Of a stretch of 6,257 nt of DNA, positions 1-6,230 are shown in pieces. Made by a program: the position numbers and the translations under genes. The stretch's first letter is position 1; the number at the start of each line of letters is the position of its first letter. Source of the DNA: Candidatus Omnitrophota bacterium (lineage in GTDB: Bacteria > Omnitrophota > Gorgyraeia > Gygaellales > Profunditerraquicolaceae); assembly GCA_903882345.1 (NCBI GenBank), contig CAIRWO010000109.1:1-6257 (forward strand). The letters run 5' to 3'. The notes under the pieces are model-generated. The model ran no database searches. It was not told the origin of the DNA and saw nothing but the letters and a program-made list of their open reading frames with translations.

Positions 1-67
1 CAGCAGTTAAAAAAATAAAAAAAACCGCTGCCAAAAATATAATCTTATTTAGAGTATTTGTCTGCAT
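1..67 (-). CDS. Partial membrane or exported protein, N-terminus only (runs off left edge)
   Basis: An open frame on the minus strand begins with ATG at 67-65 and stays open to the window edge (22 codons visible). An in-frame stop lies just upstream at 76-74, so this is the first possible ATG. After a short polar start with one lysine it reads NKIIFLAAVFFIFLTA, a strongly hydrophobic stretch typical of a signal peptide or first transmembrane helix. It overlaps the end of the EIIA gene by 23 nt in another frame, and no good Shine-Dalgarno lies close to the ATG (an AGAGG-like run is too far upstream), so translation may be coupled to the EIIA gene. The position suggests the fourth gene of the leftward operon. 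The family cannot be named from so few residues; a transporter or channel partnered with the EIIA protein is only a guess. Confidence 0.5.
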   Translation of the reverse strand, partial: MQTNTLNKIIFLAAVFFIFLTA

Positions 68-527
68 GGGAAATTATTTTTAATACCTCTTTTTTGTCTT
101 TTGCCTTCTTTAATAAACTGACGATAAATTTATCTTTCACCAAATGCGAGATATCGGCTAATACCTTTAAGTGGCTGCCCACCTCCTCTTCCGGAGAAGC
201 GAGGATAAAAAACAGGCTGGTCTTCTCTCCGTCCAGCGCGCCGAAATCCATCTCCTCAGCCGAACGGCCAAAAGCAAGGATAAAACCTTTGGTTACTTTT
301 GTTTTTGCGTGGGGAATAGCAATACCGTCACCGATACCGGTTGAGCCCAGCGCCTCCCGCTTGATAATTGCCTCAAATAGCGCCTTCTTGTTTTTAAGCT
401 TCTTGGAGCCGGCAATAAGATCAACCAGTTCGGCAATAATTTCTTTTTTTGTTTTACCTTTCAGTTCCAGGTTGATGAACTTTTCGCTTAACAAATCGGA
501 CAGTTTTATTGCTTTTGTTTTTTCCAT
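45..527 (-). CDS. PTS EIIA type-2 (fructose/PtsN-like) domain protein
   Basis: A stand-alone 160-residue EIIA domain of the fructose/mannitol/nitrogen-PTS family, the usual length for PtsN-like proteins. The signature GIGDGIAIPHAKT is intact at residues 64-76, with the phosphorylatable histidine at position 73. The second conserved histidine lies in GSHLKVLA (His119), and the strand-rich core LFFILASPEEE (105-115) precedes it. There is no signal peptide or membrane segment, so it is cytosolic. Family members accept phosphate from HPr/NPr; single-domain versions often act as regulators of transporters or kinases rather than in sugar uptake. No EIIB, EIIC, HPr or EI is present here, which favours a regulatory role. 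The gene starts 27 nt after the histidine kinase and overlaps a downstream probable membrane protein. The ATG at 527 has an excellent Shine-Dalgarno. The family call is firm; the label ptsN is not proven. Confidence 0.93.
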   Translation of the reverse strand: MEKTKAIKLSDLLSEKFINLELKGKTKKEIIAELVDLIAGSKKLKNKKALFEAIIKREALGSTGIGDGIAIPHAKTKVTKGFILAFGRSAEEMDFGALDGEKTSLFFILASPEEEVGSHLKVLADISHLVKDKFIVSLLKKAKDKKEVLKIISHADKYSK

Positions 528-534
528 ACCTTAT

Positions 535-540
535 CTCCTT
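535..540 (-). promoter_or_regulatory. Strong Shine-Dalgarno of the EIIA gene
   Basis: The minus strand reads AAGGAG followed by a 7-nt spacer and ATG at 527. This is the best ribosome site in the window. It fixes the EIIA start and suggests efficient independent initiation in the 27-nt gap after the kinase stop. Confidence 0.85.
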
Positions 541-554
541 ATAAGATTCCCCTG

Positions 555-2732
555 TTAGGAAATTCCGGCTGCGGACTTGGGTAAAACGAAGGTAAACTTT
601 GTCCCTTCACCACACCTGCTTTCAACCCGGATATTCCCATTATGCATCTCGATAATCCCCTTGACAATCGAAAGCCCCAAACCCGTGCCCCTTTCGCCCG
701 GACCGCTGACGCGGTCAAACTGCTGAAATTTATCAAATACCTTAGGCAGGTTTTCTTCGGCAATCCCTATGCCCGTATCCCTGACAAAACATTCGACTTC
801 GCTTCCTTTATCCTCGGCGGAAATTTCAATGCAGCCCTTATCGGTAAATTTCACGGCATTGCCCAGCAAATTTATAAATACCTCGGTGATCTTATCCGCA
901 TCAATAAAAAGCAGGATTTTGGCCGGAGAAAAATTCTGCTTTAGTTCCAGGCCCTTCTCTCCTGCTTTGCCCTTAAAAGATGAAACAGTCTTTTTTATCA
1001 AGGCGACAATATCGACATTGTCCTTCTTAAGCTGTAACTTCCCCGCCTCGAGCTTGGAGATATCCAGTAATTCGTTGATGATCCGCGTCAGGCGGTCAAT
1101 GTTATCTTTTGCGGTAACCAGCACGTTCTCCTGCCTCTGGTTCACCTCTCCTACTATTTTGTCTAAAATAAGATTTATCGCTTCTTTTATTATCGAAAGG
1201 GGCGTCCTGAGTTCATGAGAAACATTGCTCACGAATTCATCTTTCAGCCTTTCCAGGCGCTTACGCTCGGTAATATCTTCGCTTACTTTAAGATAATGCT
1301 CGGCAACGCCCTGCGGGCTTCTTATCGCCGATATGGAAGCAGACTCCCAGTAAAGCTGGCCGTTCTTCTTGCGGTTATGTAATTCCCCCTGCCATTCCCT
1401 ACCGGCGATTACCGTCTCCCAGAGATGCTTATACTCTTCTGAAGGCATTTCGCCGGATCTTAGTATCCTGGAATTCTTACCGATCACCTCTTCTGCTGCA
1501 TAACCTGTAAGCTGGGTGAATTTTGGGTTAACGTATTCGATATCGCCTTTAGTGTCGGTAATTACTACGACGCTGGGGCTCTGCTCAATTGCCCGCGAGA
1601 GCTTGCGTAGATTTTCTTCATTTTTTCTAAGCTCTGCGGTACGCTCGTCCACCAGCCTCTGGATTTTTGCCGTACGGTTAACCGTTGTAAAAAGATAGTA
1701 AGCTAATAATAACGTCAAGAATAACCCGCCTGCCAAAGCTACCCAAGGCTGCCAGATTTCATAGTAGCGGCTAAAAAATGCCGGCGCGGGAACGCAGACT
1801 AGCGACCACTTGCGCCCGGCCATATCTAAATCCTTAACCCATAATAAAGGCTCATGCTTTAATGCTGTCTCTTCCAGCGGCCGGATATTTTCTCTGCGCG
1901 TGCGCGAAGGATGGAAATAAAGCCGATCAGCGCTTAAACCGGATGTCTTATCAAGCAGGTAGACATCAATGCCGATTGCGTTAAGGTTTTTCAGGCGCAT
2001 TTCTATTGTGTCGCTAGCCCGAAAAAGTAAGGACAAGAAACCAACAAGACTGCTGCGACGCTCTGCCGGGCTGCTGACTGCCGCGTCTTTGCGGTAAACC
2101 GGCATAAAAACACGGAGGCCTGTGCCGGTTTGCGAACTTCCTAAATCCCTGACTAGATTGACTTTTCCGGTCGCTATAGGTAAACCGCTGTCACATGCCT
2201 TTTGCATCGCCTGGCAGCGCGCAGGATCAGAAGCTAAGTTTAACCCCAAGATCGCCTTGTTTTCTTTATACGGTTCAACATAATAAACCGGAAAATATTC
2301 CTCTTTTGTTTCCGATTTTATGATCCGGCATTGTCCATCTAAGGCATTTATCTTGAAGTCTAAAATGCCGTCTCTATACGCGGCTACCTCGTAACTCAAA
2401 AGTTCTAATTCTTTTACCCTTGGGATCCAGGTCACTGCCAGGATATCCGGATGAAGCAAAAGGATATTTCTTGTAAATTCATAAAACTCGCTGCGCTCGA
2501 CTTTTTGGCTGGAATTGAATAAACCGGTAAGATAATAGAGCAGGTCTATATGGTCATCGAAACTATCGGTAATAATTTCCGTGCGGTCGCTTGCCTTTAA
2601 ATCAAACTCATATTCAAAATGTTTTCTCTGCAGCCTCTGTACAAAAATAAACAGAACTGCAGATAAAATAATCCCTGCCGCTAAAGTAAATAAGACAGCT
2701 GAATATTTTTTCTCCGGCAACCTGAAGATCAT
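555..2732 (-). CDS. CHASE-PAS sensor histidine kinase, membrane-bound
   Basis: A 725-residue sensor kinase. In order: transmembrane helix 1 (about residues 10-31); an extracytoplasmic CHASE-type ligand domain (about 60-250, with the typical opening around HIDLLYYLTGLFNSS) and further loop to about 327; transmembrane helix 2 (about 328-350); a short coiled coil (355-380); a PAS/PAC domain (about 378-492, VITDTKGDIEYVNPKF to DITERKR); the HisKA dimer domain with H-box SHELRTPL and phosphoacceptor His506; and HATPase_c with N-box NLLGNAVKFT (Asn625), G1 DTGIGI (652-657), F-box FDKFQQF and G2 GTGLGLSI (682-689). All catalytic boxes are intact, so it should be an active kinase. There is no receiver domain and no response regulator in the window. 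CHASE domains sense small external ligands; the ligand here is unknown. The open frame extends 38 codons further upstream into the HAD gene, but the ATG at 2732 is chosen because it leads straight into helix 1, forms an ATGA overlap with the HAD stop, and has AGGGGA upstream. Confidence 0.93.
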   Translation of the reverse strand: MIFRLPEKKYSAVLFTLAAGIILSAVLFIFVQRLQRKHFEYEFDLKASDRTEIITDSFDDHIDLLYYLTGLFNSSQKVERSEFYEFTRNILLLHPDILAVTWIPRVKELELLSYEVAAYRDGILDFKINALDGQCRIIKSETKEEYFPVYYVEPYKENKAILGLNLASDPARCQAMQKACDSGLPIATGKVNLVRDLGSSQTGTGLRVFMPVYRKDAAVSSPAERRSSLVGFLSLLFRASDTIEMRLKNLNAIGIDVYLLDKTSGLSADRLYFHPSRTRRENIRPLEETALKHEPLLWVKDLDMAGRKWSLVCVPAPAFFSRYYEIWQPWVALAGGLFLTLLLAYYLFTTVNRTAKIQRLVDERTAELRKNEENLRKLSRAIEQSPSVVVITDTKGDIEYVNPKFTQLTGYAAEEVIGKNSRILRSGEMPSEEYKHLWETVIAGREWQGELHNRKKNGQLYWESASISAIRSPQGVAEHYLKVSEDITERKRLERLKDEFVSNVSHELRTPLSIIKEAINLILDKIVGEVNQRQENVLVTAKDNIDRLTRIINELLDISKLEAGKLQLKKDNVDIVALIKKTVSSFKGKAGEKGLELKQNFSPAKILLFIDADKITEVFINLLGNAVKFTDKGCIEISAEDKGSEVECFVRDTGIGIAEENLPKVFDKFQQFDRVSGPGERGTGLGLSIVKGIIEMHNGNIRVESRCGEGTKFTFVLPKSAAGIS
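2729..2732 (-). other. ATGA stop-start overlap (HAD/kinase translational coupling)
   Basis: On the minus strand the kinase ATG (2732-2730) and the HAD TGA (2731-2729) share bases as ATGA. This classic coupling arrangement supports both the kinase start and co-transcription of the two genes. Confidence 0.8.
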
Positions 2733-3406
2733 ACGCTTCTTTTCCCCTGGTAGAATAAAAAGTGCGCCAATTCCCTGAACGAACTGATGATAACGTCGGC
2801 GCCGCTTAAATATCGCCTTGGCAGGGATGTCTCCAGGGCAATACAATAAAGGCCGGCCTTTTTAGCCGACCGGATACCGAATGGCGCGTTCTCGATGACA
2901 ATAACTTCTCTGCGATTTAACTTAAGCATTTTAAGTGCTTTTAAAAATGGTTCCGGATGGGGCTTGCTTTTCCAGACTTCATCTCCGGTGACAACAACAT
3001 TAAACAGCCGCCTTATCGCCAGAGGAAGTATCTTTTCCATTTCCTGCCTTGATGTGCCGGTAACTAGCCCCAGCCGCAATTTATGGCGTTTTAATCTTCT
3101 TATAAACGGACGGGCACCTTTAATGAATTTTATTTTTACGGTTTTTTTAAATAGGGTTTCTTTCCGGCGCAGGAGGCCCTTCGCTAGTTTAAGGCTAAAA
3201 CTTATATTATGTTCCTTAAAAATTTCCTTAATCGAGGAAAGCCCGTCCTGGCCTTCCCGTTTATAAACATCATAACAATTTACCTTAATACCTGCCGTTT
3301 TGAATATTTGCAGCCAGGCATCAAAATGATAAGGCATGGTGTTGGTGATCACGCCATCCATATCAAAAATTATTGCTCTATAATTGAATTTAACCCTTTT
3401 CTTCAT
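2729..3406 (-). CDS. HAD-superfamily sugar-phosphate phosphatase / beta-phosphoglucomutase-like protein
   Basis: A 225-residue cytosolic HAD hydrolase of subfamily IA, close in length to beta-phosphoglucomutase. Motif I is FDMDGVITNT with nucleophile Asp15 and acid/base Asp17, followed by PYHFDAW (His27), the arrangement seen in beta-phosphoglucomutase. A helical cap follows (about 30-95). Motif II is LVTGTS (Thr116), motif III is SKPHP (Lys148) and motif IV is ENAPFG (Glu172-Asn173), where many relatives have Glu-Asp or Asp-Asp. The cap reads REGQDGLSS, and the arginine that binds phosphate in the Lactococcus enzyme (in SREDS, by my memory of that sequence) is not evident, so a phosphatase is at least as likely as a mutase. 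It is the first gene of the leftward operon and is coupled to the sensor kinase by ATGA. No Shine-Dalgarno is visible before the ATG at 3406. The superfamily is certain; the substrate is unknown. Confidence 0.88.
   Translation of the reverse strand: MKKRVKFNYRAIIFDMDGVITNTMPYHFDAWLQIFKTAGIKVNCYDVYKREGQDGLSSIKEIFKEHNISFSLKLAKGLLRRKETLFKKTVKIKFIKGARPFIRRLKRHKLRLGLVTGTSRQEMEKILPLAIRRLFNVVVTGDEVWKSKPHPEPFLKALKMLKLNRREVIVIENAPFGIRSAKKAGLYCIALETSLPRRYLSGADVIISSFRELAHFLFYQGKRSV
2743..2748 (-). promoter_or_regulatory. Shine-Dalgarno of the kinase gene, inside the HAD coding region
   Basis: The minus strand carries AGGGGA with a 10-nt spacer to the ATG at 2732. The spacing is slightly long but usable, and it supports the internal start over the longer open frame. 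Reinitiation from the overlapping HAD stop could contribute as well. Confidence 0.55.
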
Positions 3407-3425
3407 AGAATAATTGGGTGCCGGA

Positions 3426-3455
3426 TCGACAGAAAGAAAATATTGACAATATTAT
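3426..3455 (+). promoter_or_regulatory. Rightward promoter candidate for the phosphorylase gene
   Basis: TCGACA at 3426-3431 and TATTAT at 3450-3455 are separated by 18 bp, and each matches the sigma-70 consensus at five of six positions. The start would fall near 3462, giving a leader of about 50 nt. The -10 shares almost the same bases as the leftward TATAAT, so the two promoters could not be occupied together. A TTGACA at 3443-3448 lacks a good -10 at the right distance. Confidence 0.35.
3439..3453. repeat. Perfect 15-bp palindrome in the divergent promoter region (candidate operator)
   Basis: AATATTGACAATATT has two exact 7-bp arms around a single central A. It lies in the gap between the divergent HAD operon and the phosphorylase gene. 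It overlaps the -10 regions proposed for both directions and runs just past the predicted leftward start site. A dimeric repressor bound here could block both promoters. AT-rich palindromes can arise by chance, so the operator role is inferred. Confidence 0.5.
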
Positions 3456-3479
3456 ATCACAGAAAATCACCGGACAATG
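3451..3479 (-). promoter_or_regulatory. Leftward promoter for the HAD-kinase-EIIA operon
   Basis: The minus strand carries TGATATAAT at 3459-3451: a perfect TATAAT with the TGn extended -10. The -35 is weak (CATTGT at 3479-3474 with a 17-bp spacer), as is common for extended -10 promoters. The predicted start near 3444 would give a leader of roughly 38 nt before the ATG at 3406, with no obvious ribosome site in it. Confidence 0.5.
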
Positions 3480-3498
3480 TTATTTTTAGTCCTTGCAA

Positions 3499-3504
3499 AG
3501 GTGA
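3499..3504 (+). promoter_or_regulatory. Shine-Dalgarno of the phosphorylase gene, decides the start
   Basis: AGGTGA sits 7 nt before the ATG at 3512. The same frame is open for 101 further codons upstream, but that stretch lies antisense to the HAD gene and across the promoter region, so this site is used to set the real start. Confidence 0.75.
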
Positions 3505-3511
3505 ACCGGCT

Positions 3512-6217
3512 ATGCTAAATTTAAAGCCTATGAAAAAGCCGCTTTGGAATTTTACGGATAATAAAGGAACGTTCGTTTCAGATAACGCCGCAAGCATCAA
3601 TACCTTATATTTTCCGCTTTGTAACGAACGGCCGTTTATGTCATCGATTACCCCTCAGCTGCGCGGTGACATAAAAACAGGGCTTAGTTCCTTCCTGCTT
3701 GAGCCGGCTTCGCGCTTGAGCCTCTCCAACTCCAAATCCAGCCGTAACTTCTGGGTCTATATGAACCCCCAAAAAATCTGGTCGGCAAGCGGAGTGTCCA
3801 AAGACACCCCGGCCTTAAGAAACGACGAATTTAGGCTGGAAGCTGGACTGTTATGGCAGACGGTCAGCCGCAAAAACAAAAAAATCGGCTTAAAGGCGGA
3901 AATAACCTCCTTTGTCCCCTCCGACGGTGATCCTGTAGAAATAATGTTCGTGAAGATAACAAACATCTCCGCCAAAAAGATCAGGTTTATTCCTACGGCG
4001 GCAATACCGCTTTATGCCAGGTCAGCTGCCAACCTGCACGACCATCGCCATGTGACTTCGCTTTTAAACAGAGTAAAAACTAATAAATATGGGGTAATTG
4101 TAACTCCCACTTTACTGTTTGATGAATCCGGCCACAAAAAGAACATCACCTCTTATTTTGTCCTTGGAGCTGAAGGAAAATCTCTGTCCCCCGCATATAT
4201 TTTCCCTACACAGGAAGAATTCCGCGGTGAAAATTCCGATATGGAAGCGCCGGAAGCAGTGTTTAAAAACCTTCTACCGGATAAAAGGCTAAGCCCGCAA
4301 GGCAAAGAGCCGATGGCCGGATTAAGATTTAAGGCTAAATCACTAAAGCCCGGGCAAAGCTCTGTCTATATTATTATCATGGGAATATCTGAAAAGGAAA
4401 ACAAAATCCTTCCTATTTTCAAAAAATTTAACTCAAAAGTCAAAGTTATCGCAGCCCTAGACAGGACTAAAAAATACTGGCAACAAAAGAGTTACAATAA
4501 TTCAATCGGTATCTCTGACCCTGGATTTAACAACTGGTTCCATTGGGTGAATACCCAACCGGCATTACGGAAAATTTTCGGCTGTTCCTTCCTGCCGGAT
4601 TTTGATTACGGAAAAGGCGGCCGGGGCTGGCGGGATTTATGGCAGGATTGCCTTTCTCTTATTCTAAACAATCCTAAAGAGGTCAGGCCGTTGTTGATCA
4701 ATAATTTCCGCGGTGTAAGGATCGACGGATCAAACGCCACGATAATCGGTAATCGACCCGGAGAATTCATTGCCGACCGCAATAATATATCCCGTGTCTG
4801 GATGGACCACGGAGTTTGGCCTTTGATTACTACGCTTTTATACATCCATCAGACATCCGATCTAAACATCCTTCTGGAAGAAACCACTTACTTCCGGGAC
4901 TGCCAGCTTTGCCGCGGCCGGGAAAAAGATTTCAGCTGGTCTGCGGCAGATGGTAACCGGCTAAAAACCAGATCCGGAAAAATTTACCGCGGCACGATCC
5001 TTGAACATCTTCTTATAGAGAACATTGTCCAGTTCTTTAACGTCGGGCCGCATAATCACATTCGCCTTGAAGGCGCGGATTGGAACGACGGCCTGGATAT
5101 GGCGCAGCGCTTCGGCGAAAGCGTGGCCTTTAGCGCAATGTATGCCCAGAATCTAAACAGCCTATGCGAGATCCTTGAAAGGCTTGGCTCAAAGCAGGTT
5201 GCCCTGTTAAAGGAAATCGCAATTCTCATTGATACAACAGCTACAAAACCACTCTTCTATTCTGAGATAAAACAAAAACTCAAAACCCTCGATAAGTATT
5301 TCCAGGCAGTCAAATCCGGGGTAAGCGGGAAAAAAATTACCGTACCTACGAAAAAACTGATCAGCGACTTGAAGAAAAAAGCAGACTGGATCACCACCCA
5401 TATTAGAAAAGATGAATGGATAAAAGAAGGTTTTTTTAACGGTTATTACGATAATCATAAACGCCGGGTTGAAGGCAGGATAAGCGGCTTATTACGGATG
5501 ACCTTAACCGGCCAGGTTTTTCCTGTGATGAGCGGCGTGGCCACGGATGAACAAACCAAAATATTATTTAAAAGTGCCGAGAAATATCTTAAAGATAAGC
5601 GCTTCGCAGGATTTCATCTCAACACCGACTTCCGGGAAGAACAGCCGGCTTTAGGCAGGGCGTTTTCTTTTGTTTACGGAGAAAAGGAAAATGGCGCGTT
5701 TTTTAACCACATGGCTGTTATGTTCGCCTACGCGCTCTACAAGAGAGGCTTTGCTACGCAAGGCTATGAAGTGCTGGATTCAATTTACCGCATGGCAATA
5801 GATTCAGGTATGAGTAAAATTTACCCAGGCCTGCCGGAATACTTTAATGCTGAAGGCAAAGGAATGTACAGTTACCTTACCGGATCAGCCAGTTGGTTTA
5901 TCCTCACGATGCTTACACAGGCCTTCGGCTTGCGGGGGGAATACGGGGATTTACTGATCGAGCCTAAATTAACCCTGGCCCAGTTCGACGCCAGGGGCAT
6001 TGCCCGCCTGAAAACTAATTTTGCCGCAAAGTTGATAGAAACTACGTTCGTAAACCGTTTGAGGAAAGATTACGGAGGATATTCGATCGGCATGATCCGC
6101 CTTAACGGTAAAACCCTCAAAACCAGCCTAAAGCAGCCACGCTATACCATACCCCGGAAAGACTTTATTAGGTTGGCAAATAGGCCGATAAACTCTCTCG
6201 AAGTTACGCTAGAATAA
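3512..6217 (+). CDS. GH94-like (clan GH-Q) inverting beta-glycoside phosphorylase
   Basis: A 901-residue cytosolic protein without signal peptide. Family enzymes reversibly split a beta-glycosidic bond with phosphate, giving alpha-glucose 1-phosphate and a shortened sugar. An N-terminal beta-sandwich region (about 1-300, with FWVYMNPQKIWSASG near 80-94) precedes an (alpha/alpha)6 barrel. Barrel motifs: GRGWRDLWQD (370-379), RVWMDHGVWP (428-437) and GADWNDGLD (521-529), whose WND aspartate (Asp526) aligns with the known catalytic acid of cellobiose/chitobiose phosphorylases. Phosphate-site motifs are ENGAFFNH (His733) and TGSASW (790-795). The motif reads WNDGL rather than the WNDCL I recall for characterised cellobiose phosphorylases, and an extended helical, lysine-rich stretch (about 560-635) follows the catalytic Asp, so this is a divergent subgroup. 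Related families GH149 and GH161 (beta-1,3-glucan phosphorylases) are alternatives. A synthetic role is also possible because the reaction is reversible. The fold and reaction class are firm; the linkage and substrate are unknown. Confidence 0.88.
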   Translation: MLNLKPMKKPLWNFTDNKGTFVSDNAASINTLYFPLCNERPFMSSITPQLRGDIKTGLSSFLLEPASRLSLSNSKSSRNFWVYMNPQKIWSASGVSKDTPALRNDEFRLEAGLLWQTVSRKNKKIGLKAEITSFVPSDGDPVEIMFVKITNISAKKIRFIPTAAIPLYARSAANLHDHRHVTSLLNRVKTNKYGVIVTPTLLFDESGHKKNITSYFVLGAEGKSLSPAYIFPTQEEFRGENSDMEAPEAVFKNLLPDKRLSPQGKEPMAGLRFKAKSLKPGQSSVYIIIMGISEKENKILPIFKKFNSKVKVIAALDRTKKYWQQKSYNNSIGISDPGFNNWFHWVNTQPALRKIFGCSFLPDFDYGKGGRGWRDLWQDCLSLILNNPKEVRPLLINNFRGVRIDGSNATIIGNRPGEFIADRNNISRVWMDHGVWPLITTLLYIHQTSDLNILLEETTYFRDCQLCRGREKDFSWSAADGNRLKTRSGKIYRGTILEHLLIENIVQFFNVGPHNHIRLEGADWNDGLDMAQRFGESVAFSAMYAQNLNSLCEILERLGSKQVALLKEIAILIDTTATKPLFYSEIKQKLKTLDKYFQAVKSGVSGKKITVPTKKLISDLKKKADWITTHIRKDEWIKEGFFNGYYDNHKRRVEGRISGLLRMTLTGQVFPVMSGVATDEQTKILFKSAEKYLKDKRFAGFHLNTDFREEQPALGRAFSFVYGEKENGAFFNHMAVMFAYALYKRGFATQGYEVLDSIYRMAIDSGMSKIYPGLPEYFNAEGKGMYSYLTGSASWFILTMLTQAFGLRGEYGDLLIEPKLTLAQFDARGIARLKTNFAAKLIETTFVNRLRKDYGGYSIGMIRLNGKTLKTSLKQPRYTIPRKDFIRLANRPINSLEVTLE

Positions 6218-6230
6218 AGCTCTGCCCTTC

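Noticed and set aside
1..30. Terminator for the leftward operon (CAGCGG followed by T-rich minus strand)
   Set aside because: There is no matching stem upstream of the T-run, and the stretch reads as a hydrophobic N-terminus in an open frame.
538..545. CTTATAAG palindrome overlapping the EIIA ribosome site
   Set aside because: At eight bases and AT-rich it is too short to support a regulatory hairpin.
58..558. 166-codon plus-strand open frame opposite the EIIA gene
   Set aside because: It is the antisense shadow of a well-supported EIIA gene, with no domain and no ribosome site.
2733..2846. 38-codon upstream extension of the kinase open frame
   Set aside because: It overlaps the HAD coding region in another frame; the ATGA overlap, the AGGGGA ribosome site and the immediate transmembrane helix favour 2732.
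3443..3448. TTGACA as the -35 of a rightward promoter
   Set aside because: The bases 16-18 bp downstream (around 3465-3471) do not resemble a -10; the hexamer is better explained as the centre of the palindrome.
3209..3511. 101-codon upstream extension of the phosphorylase open frame
   Set aside because: It lies antisense to the HAD gene and over the divergent promoters, and has no recognisable domain; the Shine-Dalgarno at 3499-3504 supports the start at 3512.
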